Source of the DNA: Planctomycetota bacterium
GTDB lineage: Bacteria > Planctomycetota > Phycisphaerae > Phycisphaerales > Zrk34
Assembly: GCA_016125255.1 (NCBI GenBank)
Contig: WGMD01000026.1
Span: 62,001-126,000, forward strand
DNA: 64,000 bases
Direction: 5' to 3'
Below are positions 50,137 through 59,715 of this stretch, in pieces (within the stretch, counting starts at the first letter, position 1; every line of letters starts with the position of its first letter). Under the pieces are notes generated by a model. That model saw only the letters and a program-made list of their open reading frames with translations. It made no database searches and was not told the origin of the DNA. The position numbers and the translations under genes were made by a program.

Positions 50137-52875
50137 ATGGGTCACAGACGCGAGCGCAAGAAAAAGCCCACGGATGGATCATCGCGTTTTACGGATGATT
50201 CGGGCAAGTTGGAGATGGTTGGGAACGACGAGCCGACAGCGGCACTTAGCGAGAATTCGGAGGGTCCGGACGCTGGGTCTGATTCGGCCAAGTTGGATTT
50301 GATTTCAGTCAAGTTTCAGTCAAGCGTGGACTCTGCGTCGCCTCACGAAATCCCACCCGCGACGGAACACGATCCGGATCTTGTCCCTCGGGCTCCGCGG
50401 CGGCGACGGCGGCGAACGGAGGAGCTTGGCTTGCCTGATGAAGAAGAGTTGATGCGGTTTGCCGGCGCTTACCTTCAGATGCAGCGTGAGCACTGGCCCG
50501 ACCTGGCGGATAGAGGACTGTTGCCTGAGCCGAAGGCCGCGGTGACGAAGGCCATGGCCGAGTCTTATCGTCGAATTCATATGGGTGAGCAGTCCGCCAC
50601 GTTCGACCCCGCGCCCTTTCATGGATTGGTGGCGGGGTTCGGCATGATGTACCCGCGCTACAGCGCCGAAACTTCGCAGACGACCTCCATCATCGACCAG
50701 GCCCGGAACATCCTCCGCAAAGCGAAGGCGGATGGACGTTTTGTGCCGTGAGCCTACATGTACTGCGACTATGCCCGAAGTGCGACACGCGGGGTTCGTC
50801 AGGGCTTTGAGCGATTCATCGTCTTCCTGAGGGAGGGAACATATCACGCAGACTCGGTATACATCGACGAATTCATGCGGGGTATGCGTGATGAAAAGGA
50901 CGCATGGCGATTGGCCGGCTTGTGCAAGAGTCGAAAACTGCGTCTGACCGGCGTCGACGGCTTCAGCATCGACGGCGAAGACTGGGACATGCGGGTCAAG
51001 ATGTACAGCCTCTTCAGCTACTCAGAAACCAAATACAAGCGCCAGCGGGTTCGCCGCGGGCTTGCGGGCGCCGCGGAGGAGGACCGGGTCATCGGCAAAT
51101 TGCCGCTGGGCTACGCCAAGCGCGTCAAGCGGGATGCCAATGGCCGGGTGATTTACAACAGCAAAGGCCTTCCCGTGCATGGTCGCGCCTTTGACCCTGT
51201 GACGAAGAAGATCGTCTACGAGATGTTCGAGAAGATCGTGCATGGCGGTTGGTCGATCTACCAGATGACTCAGAAGTTCAACAAGGAGAAGATCGATGGA
51301 TCCGACGGATGGACCTGTGAGTCGATCCGCAAACTGCTCATCAACCCGGCCTTCATCGGGTTGTTCGTTTACAACCAATGGGTCGCCGAGTGGGACTACG
51401 AGAAGAACCGGGTGATTCGTGTCAAGAAGCCATGGTATGAATGGAGTGTGTATTTTGATCGCGATCTGGCGATCATTCCAAAGGCATGGCACGTTGAGAT
51501 GCGCAAGCGATACTTCAAGGGCCGGGCACGACGGGCGACGCAAATGCCTTCCGCGGAGGAACGGCGCCAGGCGCGAACGCTATTCTGCCACACGCTTGTT
51601 TGCGGGTATTGCGATCACAAAATTCGGCTCTACCGCTCCACTGACAAACACAAGGACATGTACTGCCCCAATAGTCCTCACAAGGCCCACGGCTGCAAGC
51701 TGACCTCGAGCAAGTCGGTGGCGATCATTGAGAACTCCCTTCTCGGCTATTTGCGCGACCATCTGATCACGGACAAGACGCTCGAGCGATTGATGAAGAG
51801 CGCCAACGAATATCTCAAGCAGGAACGCCAGCGGCCCAAGGTTGACGTTCAGCCGCAGAGGGCGGAGGCGCGACGGCTTCAGTCAAAGATCGACAAGCTT
51901 CTGTCCCGCATCGAGGCGGCTGAGGACAATGACATTCTCGATGTGTATGACACCCGCATCGGCCAGTACAAGCGGCAGCTTCAATCCGTGCAGAAGGAAA
52001 TTCGAGCGGCCGAAGTCGTCAACGCCGAGCCGCCGGCGGACATGACGCTGGATTCGGCTCAGGTCGCTCAATACGTTCAGGACTTGCGAGCCGTGCTCAG
52101 TGAGGACATTCCCGCGGCCGCAAAGGCGATACGGATGCTCACAGGCCGGATCACGATCACGCAGGAAGCCATCCCGGGTCGCAAGCGTGGCGCGAAATGG
52201 GTCGCGTCGTTCAGCCCGAATCTGTTGTCACTGCTTGCCCACGTTGGCAGGGAAAAGAATTATCCAGATTCCATGCTATTGGAGTACCTATGTCGCCGAA
52301 ACTGGATATGCCCCGTCGAAGCGCAGGTGGACATTCAGAAGGTGCCGTACTTCATGGAAATCGCCCAGGAAGTCGTTAAGGCGATCGACGCGGGCGTCAA
52401 GAAGAGCGATCTGGCCAAGCGCTTCGACACCAGTATCGCGACAATCTATGCCGCCTACCGCTACGGCAAGCATGGCATCGCGGAGACGGAATACACGCCT
52501 GACCTCAAGCAGTACAACCCGCCGATCGAGGAGTCGACGCCAGAGAAGATCGCCGACGAGGTAGCCCGACTGCGCCATGATGAGCATGTCATGTTCGAGG
52601 AAATCGCCGAACGGTTTGGTGTGAGTCGATACACCATCGAGCGGGCTCACGTCCTCTGGCACGAGCGGCACCCTGATCAGCCGGGCGACATCCCCTGGCG
52701 GCTGCTGTGCGCCCGAGCTGGCCAGTTTACCGTGGATCAGCGGCGACAAATCATTCGGCTCTGCCAAGAGGGGCTGGCCGGCAGTCGAATCGCTGAGCAA
52801 CTAGGGCTGCCACTGTGTCCTGTGAAGAACCAGTTGCAGAGCTACCGGAAGTACTGTCGGGAGCATGACAATTGA
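50137..52875 (+). pseudogene. Large serine recombinase interrupted by one in-frame TGA
   Basis: Two open frames, 50137-50748 and from 50752 on, are in the same frame and separated only by TGA at 50749-50751. The first ends in the catalytic N-terminal part (MMYPRYSAETSQTTSIIDQA, catalytic Ser176). The second continues the domain without gap: YCDYARSATRGVRQGFERF, VYIDEFMRGMRDE and SETKYKRQRVRRGLAG. A recombinase domain, zinc ribbon (CGYCDHKI, CPNSPHKAHGC), coiled coil and about 200 residues with three helix-turn-helix-like segments follow. The 160 residues before the catalytic domain are unusual. Arg codon CGA to TGA is the simplest cause; readthrough or an active two-part protein is not excluded. 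Confidence 0.78.
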
Positions 52876-52899
52876 TCGCAACAAGGCCTAACGCTGCGT

Positions 52900-53365
52900 C
52901 TTCTTGCCTCGACGGAGCGCCGCAATGTATCCGTTCAGACAATGGTCTGGAGTTCATCGCCCATGAGATTCAACACTGGCTGGATCGCACGACGGTCGGT
53001 ACGCTGTACATTCACAAGGGTAGTCCGTGGGAGAACGCGTATATCGAATCGTTCAACGGCAAGCTGCGTGACGAACTGCTCAACGGCGAGCTGTTCCTGA
53101 GCCTGGACGAAGCCCGCTGCGTGCTGGACGAGTGGCGAATGGATTACAATCACCGCCGACCGCTTCTTCGTTGAACTGGCAGACCCTTGTGGTCTTCGCC
53201 GCGACGCAGACAGAAGAATCGGCCGGGATGTTCCCGGCCGCGCCGCGTGCTGAGTCTCCGGTCGGTCCTCGCCCTCCGGGCTCGGACGTCCCTACGCCCC
53301 AGCACGCGGATCAACATCGCCCGATTCTCTCGTAACCTTGGCACAATTATCCCGCGAGGGGGTCA
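52900..53365 (+). mobile_element. IS3-family remnant, 3' half
   Basis: The C-terminal part of an IS3 OrfB integrase: [57 protein letters not shown] and [10 protein letters not shown]. The end continues in another frame ([19 protein letters not shown]), so there is a frameshift near 53158; that frame stops at 53335. A terminal inverted repeat, TATCCCGCGAGGGGGTCA (53348-53365), matches in reverse the left end at 59081-59097. The 5' two thirds are missing. Confidence 0.8.
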
Positions 53366-53393
53366 CCACCGACAATCGGCAGTTACCACGCTG

Positions 53394-53531
53394 TATGTTC
53401 GTTAGACGATTGATCGGGTCGTAGGCGTAAAGCTGATCCTGCGGCGAACTGAATCCCGACGCCACGGGATTTTCACGCCAGAGGCGATTACTGTTGCGGT
53501 CGTAGCCGTATTGAAGGTGAACGCGATCCAT
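53394..53531 (-). pseudogene. Fragment of a third Rhs C-terminal cassette
   Basis: Only the first about 45 residues remain (MDRVHLQYGYDRNSNRLW, ASGFSSPQDQLYAYDPINRL), nearly identical to the two full cassettes. The similarity stops at about 53394, next to the IS3 end, so the insertion removed the rest. Upstream similarity stops exactly at the start codon. Confidence 0.8.
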
Positions 53532-53551
53532 TTAATGTGCCCAATCACTTG

Positions 53552-53980
53552 TCACGGATTCGAATAATTTTTGGCTTCATTCAAAAGCATACGAATATTG
53601 TCGACCCGTAAGTGTAGATCTGAAGTATTTGAACCTACCCTGTAATATAAGCTGACAATCACGGCGTCATCGTTGGTCGGGAGAACCTTCAAGCTTTCGA
53701 CATTAGTTAGATCGAGGTCACTCTTTTGAGTAGCCAAGTATTGATCAAGATCACTGACTGAATTTGGATAGACTCCATATTGGACTTTGTATTTTAGAAC
53801 CTCAACTATGAGCAAACTTAGAAATTCGTTCGGCTTTGTCGATTGCAATGGCCCATTCACACTGTTATGGCCGAATGCAGAAGGACCATTGGTGATACAA
53901 TTACACGACCCAGCAACAAGATAAAACATTGCTAATGTAATTGGGTACGCAATGTATCCCATTCTACTAGTAGTTCTCAT
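53552..53980 (-). CDS. Probable immunity protein for Rhs cassette 1, lipoprotein-like
   Basis: A 142-aa AT-rich gene starting 20 bases after the Rhs stop. The N-terminus has a hydrophobic stretch (ITLAMFYLVAGSC) that may be a lipoprotein signal. The rest is acidic and helical (LNEFLSLLIVEVLKYK-like, DLDQYLATQKSDLDLTNVES). No family is recognised. Position right behind a toxin tip, small size and low GC are typical of immunity genes. TGGAG lies nine bases before ATG 53980. Confidence 0.6.
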   Translation of the reverse strand: MRTTSRMGYIAYPITLAMFYLVAGSCNCITNGPSAFGHNSVNGPLQSTKPNEFLSLLIVEVLKYKVQYGVYPNSVSDLDQYLATQKSDLDLTNVESLKVLPTNDDAVIVSLYYRVGSNTSDLHLRVDNIRMLLNEAKNYSNP

Positions 53981-53999
53981 GGGACAACACTCCAGACTA

Positions 54000-55643
54000 C
54001 TACGATTTCCAAAACAGTTCGCAGCCGTCGAGGTTGATCTGAATGTGTAACGAAAACTCAGATGGCACGGACAGCGCGATATGGGATCGCTCCAAGACGG
54101 CGATAATCGAAGGACCAAATGTATCGCCTAGCATCTGAGCATATTCCCGTATCCATTGATTGAGATTAAAGTCGCCACCTTTGTCACAATCCCATTGCGT
54201 AACCTCAATCCCGCCATCCACAGAAAAGTCTCCACTTCCTGATATATCTTCAATTCTCACATATGTTTTCTCAGCATCAACTATTTGTGGGGCGTATTCT
54301 TTGACGAATGAATCGAGCAAATCCCCTCGAAGACCAATTGCACCGTGCCATTTGGTGATCATTATCAAAGCAGAAAGATTTTTGCACGTCAATGTCCGAC
54401 ACTTGCATTTGCCGATAGTTCCTCCAGTCGAGGGCGGGAGGGAGAAGGGAATCGAAAGCCCATGGCCCCTTAGAAGGACTTTGGCATCCACCACTACCTT
54501 ATGGGGTTTGCCGAATAGGTTCAGGGTAATTAAACCACCAGCCTTAGCAGAACCCGTAACCTGAATTGTGCCTCGGACAGCACCAATTTTCCACGATGTT
54601 GAAGTTGTACCAATAGCGTCTATGTAACCAATGGGGCAGGAGACGCAGTACTCATACAACCCCATCCCATCGACATACCCCAGCGGATCCCGCTGCAACC
54701 ACCGTCCCAGCGCCATGTGGTACGTGCGGTTGCGCACGAGGTAGAGGCCCGTGTCGGGATCGAGTCGGTAGGCGCAGTAGGTGATGGTCCAGTTGTAGTT
54801 GCTCGATGAGCGTGGCGTGTAGTCGTCGCTGAAGTAGCTCACGGTGCCGTAGGCGTCGTACTCGTAGCGTTCCTGTACATCGCCGGAAGTGTCGATCACG
54901 GCGCTGACGTTGTAGTTGGCGTCCTGAAGAGCGTAGAGACGTTCATCGAAGGAACCACTTTCATCCGTGTCCCGATCGCGCAGGATCAGGTCGTCGATGT
55001 AGCGAACGCCCCAGACGTATTGCGACTCGGGCGTCGTTGATTCACCTCTTCGCGTTTCGATGAGCTGCCAGTTGGCGGTGTAGTACTGATGCTCCGGGTC
55101 CTGCGCGACGTTCGAGACGTAAGGCGTCTTGATCGTCCGGCGGTTGAGGCCGTCGTACTGGTACTCGGCGATCGTGTCGCCGGTGGCGGGATCGGTGAGT
55201 CTGACCAGGCGATTCCATGCGTCATAGACGGCCTGATAGCGCGCCGTCGGATCGTTCGGCTGAGGGAAGTCATTCGTATTGCCGGCGGCGTCATATCCGG
55301 GGGTGGGCCAGCTCGGGCCGGTCGTCTCGGCGATGTCGGTGATCTCGTTGACTTTGTTGTGCGTACGCGTCTGCTCAAGATCGAAGCCGCCCCCGGAACT
55401 GTCCTGATCGAACGTATTCCAGTTGCCCACGGCGTCGAGTCCCCATTGCTGCTCGAACGTCAGGGGAGACACGGCCGTGTGACCCCCGTTGAGCGTGCCA
55501 CGCTGCATGTTCACCAGGCGATTGATCGGGTCGTAGGCGTAGAGCTGATCCTGCGGCGAACTGAAGCCCGACGCCACGGGGTTTTCACGCCAGAGGCGAT
55601 TACTGTTGCGGTCGTAGCCGTATTGAAGGTGAACGCGATCCAT
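54000..55643 (-). CDS. Rhs-type C-terminal cassette 1 with unrecognised tip domain
   Basis: A 547-aa protein. Residues 1-325 are Rhs/YD repeats (YDAAGNTNDFPQ, YQYDGLNRRTIKTP, ERYEYDAYGTVSYF), then the family boundary GRWLQRDPLGYVDGM. After that the sequence becomes AT-rich and unique (about 220 residues, Cys-rich CKCRTLTCKN, FNLNQWIREYAQML). In polymorphic toxins this tip is the effector; here it has no domain I recognise. ATG 55643 has GGAG seven bases upstream. There is no signal peptide or core shell; those should lie upstream in the Rhs core. Confidence 0.82.
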   Translation of the reverse strand: MDRVHLQYGYDRNSNRLWRENPVASGFSSPQDQLYAYDPINRLVNMQRGTLNGGHTAVSPLTFEQQWGLDAVGNWNTFDQDSSGGGFDLEQTRTHNKVNEITDIAETTGPSWPTPGYDAAGNTNDFPQPNDPTARYQAVYDAWNRLVRLTDPATGDTIAEYQYDGLNRRTIKTPYVSNVAQDPEHQYYTANWQLIETRRGESTTPESQYVWGVRYIDDLILRDRDTDESGSFDERLYALQDANYNVSAVIDTSGDVQERYEYDAYGTVSYFSDDYTPRSSSNYNWTITYCAYRLDPDTGLYLVRNRTYHMALGRWLQRDPLGYVDGMGLYEYCVSCPIGYIDAIGTTSTSWKIGAVRGTIQVTGSAKAGGLITLNLFGKPHKVVVDAKVLLRGHGLSIPFSLPPSTGGTIGKCKCRTLTCKNLSALIMITKWHGAIGLRGDLLDSFVKEYAPQIVDAEKTYVRIEDISGSGDFSVDGGIEVTQWDCDKGGDFNLNQWIREYAQMLGDTFGPSIIAVLERSHIALSVPSEFSLHIQINLDGCELFWKS

Positions 55644-55709
55644 CGGCACGCTCCGTCAAAGTCTAGTACGTCTCCCAGGGGAGGTCGATGATCCGGCCGA
55701 AACGATCCA
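54663..55709. repeat. Large direct repeat, copy 1 (Rhs cassette half)
   Basis: About 1.05 kb, near-identical to 56866-57912. It runs from GACGTACTAG plus upstream bases of the core end (GATCCGGCCGAAACGATCCA on the plus strand, ending 55709) to the DPLGYVDGM boundary. The copy junctions coincide with the Rhs domain boundary. Confidence 0.85.
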
Positions 55710-55738
55710 CCAATGTTGGTTATCCAAGAATTCCAATG

Positions 55739-56086
55739 TCATTTAGCGATGGTATGATCTTGTTTACGTCTAATTTTGAGGACGAATAAAAGTATGATCA
55801 TCGCACTAAAGAGCCCAATTATGCCACCGAACATAGCAAACCAGCGAAATAGGTCTGTATAATCTTCATGATCAATAGCACCAGCTATTTTACCGAAAGC
55901 ATATATTGGATAGAGAACCCATCGAATTCCACTACCAAACGGCTCGGTGGCCGTCAGCCCACACAAAACTAGGAGATCACATATAATCGCACCCACGGCC
56001 ATACATGCGAGAACAAATACAGCATAAGATAATGCTTCCCATCCCCCAGATCGACGGTCAACGTGTTTTGGTTTCAAAAGGTTCAT
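55739..56086 (-). CDS. Probable membrane immunity protein for Rhs cassette 2
   Basis: A 115-aa AT-rich gene with three hydrophobic segments (VFVLACMAVGAIICDLLVLC, VLYPIYAFGKIAGAI, GGIIGLFSAMIILLFVL). ATGA overlap with the Rhs cassette 2 stop couples their translation. Membrane immunity proteins are common against toxins acting on membranes, in line with the lipase-like tip of cassette 2. No family is recognised. Confidence 0.6.
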   Translation of the reverse strand: MNLLKPKHVDRRSGGWEALSYAVFVLACMAVGAIICDLLVLCGLTATEPFGSGIRWVLYPIYAFGKIAGAIDHEDYTDLFRWFAMFGGIIGLFSAMIILLFVLKIRRKQDHTIAK

Positions 56087-57846
56087 TTGATGCCGACGGA
56101 CGTCTCAAAGTAACTCTTAAATTTGTCGAAGCACTGTCTATCATATTTCGCATCATCACCAAACCGCCGTTTAATTGTCAACTGCATCACATGCTCGCGG
56201 TATTTTACATTTTCATCATAGCTCATATTGATTACAATATTCCTCACATTAAATGAATGCCGCAAATCTTCACTAATGTCCTCCCATGGCATTGGGGAAG
56301 AGCCTTTGGTGCAACAATGGTCAGGAATTAGATCATAAATTGACCGGGCTGCATCAAGTGCTCGGCCAATATCATTGTAAGGACGATCAGGAGCATGTCC
56401 GCCTTCTGCTGCATCAGCATGTCCGATGTTTGGGCGTCCGGAACCAGTTACTGTGTTAAGCCTATCATTCCACCAAGCCGTGAAGCCGTCATGGGCCCAA
56501 GTATCTGCATATGTATGTAATGCTGCGCCCAAGCGCGCAGTTACACCATAACCTCCACCCTCATAATTCCAACAAGCTTGGACAACCTGATCGTATGCAT
56601 ATGAATCATTTGCTACGGTAGGGCTATCGGGTCCAGAACCAGGAAAATGAAAGCATTGTCTATTCATATAACCTGTCCACTCTGGTTCGGTGGCTGGGTT
56701 ATCGTCAACGTACTGTGAAAATCCGGCAACGTTATCTGCCTCAGAAGCCGACCAACATTTTGCGCGCAAGAGGTAATATATCACATAATAGTGGAAATCA
56801 ATTTCAAACAAACCGAGTGAATCTATTGCCACTGTTGGTCTGCAGTTTGTATATTGGTAACTGTTCATCCCATCGACATACCCCAGTGGATCCCTCTGCA
56901 GCCACCTACCGAGCGCTGTGTGGTACGTTCGGTTGCGGACGAGGTAGAGGCCCGTGCCTGGATCGAGTCGGTAGCCGCAGTAGGTGATGCTCCAGTCGAA
57001 GTCGCTCGATGACCGTGGCGTGTAGTCGTCGCTGAAGTAGCCGACGGCGCCGTAGGCGTCGTACTCGTAGCGTTCCTGTACATCGCCGGCGTCATCGACA
57101 ATCGCGCTGACGTTGTAGTTGGCGTCCTGAAGGGCGTAGAGACGCTCGTCGAGCTCACCGCTCGCATCCGCGTCGCGATCCAACAAAATCAGGTCGTCGA
57201 TGTAGCGAACGCCCCAGACGTATTGCGACTCGGGCGTCGTCGATTCGCCTTTGCGCGTCTCGATGAGCTGCCAGTTGGCGGTGTAGTACTGATGCTCCGG
57301 GGGCTGGGCGACGTTTGAGGCGTAGGGCGTCTTGATCGTCCGGCGGTTGAGGCCGTCGTACTGGTACTCGGCGATCGTGTCGCCGGTGGCGGGGTCGGTG
57401 AGCTTGACCAGGCGGTTCCATGCGTCATAGACGGCCTGATAGCGCGCCGTCGGATCGTTCGGCTGAGGGAAGTCATTCGTATTGCCGGCGGCGTCATATC
57501 CGGGGGTGGGCCAGCTCGGGCCGGTCGTCTCGGCGATGTCGGTGATCTCGTTGACCTTGTTGTGCGTGCGCTGCTGCTGGAGATCAAAGCCGCCCCCGGA
57601 ACTGTCCTGATCGAACGTCGCCCAGTTGCCCACGGCGTCGAGTCCCCACTGCTGCTCGAACGTCAGGGGCGAGACGGCCGTGTGACCCCCGTTGAGCGTG
57701 CCACGCTGCATGTTCGTCAGGCGATTGATCGGGTCGTACGCGTAGAGCTGATCCTGCGGCGAACTGAAGCCCGACGCCACGGGATTTTCACGCCAGAGGC
57801 GATTACTGTTGCGGTCGTAGCCGTATTGGAGGCGGACTTGGTCCAT
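56083..57846 (-). CDS. Rhs-type C-terminal cassette 2 with DUF6765/phospholipase C-like tip
   Basis: A 587-aa protein. Residues 1-327 are Rhs repeats almost identical to cassette 1, ending DPLGYVDGM. The tip, about 330-587, is AT-rich: IDFHYYVIYYLLRAKC, VAGFSQYVDDNPATEP, ALHTYADTWAHDGF and GHADAAEGGHAPDRP. This His/Asp pattern resembles DUF6765, which I associate with zinc-dependent phospholipase C-like proteins; this is from memory. AAGGTGG lies about six bases before the ATG. A membrane immunity-like gene overlaps its stop. Confidence 0.8.
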   Translation of the reverse strand: MDQVRLQYGYDRNSNRLWRENPVASGFSSPQDQLYAYDPINRLTNMQRGTLNGGHTAVSPLTFEQQWGLDAVGNWATFDQDSSGGGFDLQQQRTHNKVNEITDIAETTGPSWPTPGYDAAGNTNDFPQPNDPTARYQAVYDAWNRLVKLTDPATGDTIAEYQYDGLNRRTIKTPYASNVAQPPEHQYYTANWQLIETRKGESTTPESQYVWGVRYIDDLILLDRDADASGELDERLYALQDANYNVSAIVDDAGDVQERYEYDAYGAVGYFSDDYTPRSSSDFDWSITYCGYRLDPGTGLYLVRNRTYHTALGRWLQRDPLGYVDGMNSYQYTNCRPTVAIDSLGLFEIDFHYYVIYYLLRAKCWSASEADNVAGFSQYVDDNPATEPEWTGYMNRQCFHFPGSGPDSPTVANDSYAYDQVVQACWNYEGGGYGVTARLGAALHTYADTWAHDGFTAWWNDRLNTVTGSGRPNIGHADAAEGGHAPDRPYNDIGRALDAARSIYDLIPDHCCTKGSSPMPWEDISEDLRHSFNVRNIVINMSYDENVKYREHVMQLTIKRRFGDDAKYDRQCFDKFKSYFETSVGIK

Positions 57847-57912
57847 TGTTTGCCACCTTCAAAGTCTAGTACGTTTCCCAGGGAAGGTCGATGATCCGGC
57901 CGAAACGATCCA
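56866..57912. repeat. Large direct repeat, copy 2 (Rhs cassette half)
   Basis: Second copy of the 1.05-kb unit at 54663-55709. The few differences are scattered single bases (for example ETY codon context, ATFDQDSS against NTFDQDSS). Confidence 0.85.
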
Positions 57913-59080
57913 GGCCCGCGTATGTGCCGGAGGTCCCACCCCACAGATCAAGACGAACCTGCGGCTCGGTGTAGGAGACACGCACCGGGGCGCTGAGGCC
58001 GAGGTAGAGGTACTGGGCGAGAGCGGTCGCGCAGCCGCAGGGGCCGTCGAGGATTTCGGAAATGCGGTTCAGATGGTCGTCGATGCTCTCGCCGGGGCAG
58101 TAGCTGAAGGTGATGATTCGGCCGTCGGGGTAGGTGACGGAGAGCGGGCGAATCTGATTGCTTTCGTTGTCGCCGAGGGCGTAGGCGTAGCGGACCTTGG
58201 GGGTGAGGGCGGTGTCGACGGGGCCGTCGGTGGACTGGTATTCGACGACGAGCTGGCGGAAGTCGTTGTACTTTCGATAAACGTCATTGACGACGTTGCC
58301 TTCGCCGATGTCGGGGTCGTCGTAGCTGGTGATATGTGTGACGAGGCCGCGGTCGTCGTAGGACATGCTGATGCGACGAACGAGGTCGTCGACGCCGGAG
58401 CCGAGCGTGGTGATGCGGTCATGGATGAGGCGGCCGAGGCCGTCGTAGTCCATGGCGTGAATCGTCCCGTTCTGATCGGTCTTTTCGATGACCTGGCCCT
58501 GGCGGTTGTAGGCGTAGGTGACGGTGTCGGACGAGCCGTCGGGGTATTCGACGGAAGCCAGAAGGAGATTCGAGGCGATGTACGATTCGGTGAGGGTCGA
58601 GCCGTAGGTGTAGGTCGTCACCTGATCGTCGGCCGAATCGGACATCTTGGCGGTCAACGTCGCGCGGAGGCCGTCGGGGGTGTAGGTGATTTCGGTGGTG
58701 CGGTTCTCATCGTCGCCCGGCGTGCCGGGGGAGACGTAGTTGTCGATCTGCGTGACGACGCGACCGGCATCGTCGTAGACCCGGTGGTAGACGATTCCCA
58801 TCGGATCGGTGTTGGCGATCGGATCGCCGCTGCTGTCGCTGTATTCATTGGTCGTGACGAGCACATCGTCGGAACGAGCGGGCGTCACCGACGGGCGAGT
58901 CAATGCAGATCCGCCGTTTGTGCCGTAATCCGCCGAGGCGATTTGACGATTGATGCCGTCGTACCAGAATGCGGCGTAAGTGGTCCGGAAGGTCACATCG
59001 TCCGTGTCACGCTGCATGCGCGTCTGCACGAGGACGTTGCTCGCATTGTCGTAAGTTGTTTCGCTCTGCTCGACGATGAT
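57866..59080 (-). pseudogene. Rhs core, 5'-truncated by IS3
   Basis: About 405 residues of YD-repeat shell remain: SEITYDNASNV-like, YRVYDDAGRVVTQIDNYVSP, RYAYALGDNESNQ and ALAQYLYLGLSAPVRVSY. The end, RFGRIIDLPWETY, is the usual stretch before the C-terminal half, then a TAG. The frame of cassette 2 begins 20 bases later with its own ribosome site, so the Rhs protein is split. The IS3 left end at 59081 replaces the 5' part, so no signal or export region survives. Confidence 0.82.
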
Positions 59081-59515
59081 TGACCCCCTCCGGGAAACCT
59101 GATCCAGGGAATATGAGAGAATGCTGCCGGCCTTTGCCGGGAAGGATTCCTCATGAAGAAGAAGCATACCCCCGAGCAGATCGTCTCGAAGCTGCGTCAG
59201 GCGGACGTGGAGTTGGGCAAGGGACTGAAAGTGCCCGAGGTCTGCAGGCAGTTGGGCATCAGCGAGCAGACGTATTACCGCTGGCGGACCAAGTACGGCG
59301 GGATGGATCCGTAGATGGCCAAGTATCTCAAGGATCTGGAGAAGGAGAACACGCGGCTCAAGAAGCTGGTGGCGGACCAGGCGTTGGACATGCTGATCTT
59401 GAAGGAGGCGGCCCGCCCAAACTGATGAGCCCCGAGCGTCGGCGCCGCACGGTGGAGCGTGTGCGGGATCGCTTGGGGCCTGAGAAGGTCAGCCAGCGTC
59501 GGGCGTGTTCGGCTT
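59081..59515 (+). mobile_element. IS3-family remnant, 5' half
   Basis: The left inverted repeat TGACCCCCTCCGGGAAA (59081-59097). OrfA from ATG 59153: KKKHTPEQIVSKLRQADVEL, EVCRQLGISEQTYYRWR, then an in-frame TAG at 59312, then the leucine-zipper part LKDLEKENTRLKKLVADQAL to TGA 59423. OrfB starts at ATG 59425 (MSPERRRRTVERVRDRLG) and breaks near 59515 at the hsdM fragment. Same strand as the 3' half at 52900-53365. Confidence 0.8.
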
Positions 59516-59712
59516 TACGATGCTTTTCATGAGATGCACAAAAGTGCGGTTCGTATAGAACTCCGCTGCTGTGTGTCCCGAATCATCGGCGAACTTCTTG
59601 ATCAGATACTCGTATGCAATTCCGAGTTCATTCGCTGGAACGCTCGCAATAGACAGATCCAATGCCGAGAAGTGCTCGATCAAGTCTCGGAGCAGTGGAT
59701 CAGGTAAACATG
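59516..59712 (-). pseudogene. Fragment of type I restriction-modification subunit HsdM
   Basis: About 65 residues match the N-6 DNA methylase subunit before its catalytic domain: IEHFSALDLSIASVPANELG, IAYEYLIKKFADDSGHTAAE, FYTNRTFVHLMKSIV. Both ends are cut; the SAM-binding motifs are absent. The 3' side joins IS3 DNA. Confidence 0.75.
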
Positions 59713-59715
59713 ATG

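Noticed and set aside
50137-52875. Genetic-code change (TGA as sense) suggested by stops in the recombinase and IS3 OrfA
   Set aside because: TGA is used as an ordinary stop for many genes here, and the OrfA stop is TAG, so independent decay is simpler.
53187-53405. Separate small protein on the plus strand
   Set aside because: The frame is Arg/Pro-rich and lies in the IS3 3' end; a neighbouring frame fits the frameshifted end of OrfB.
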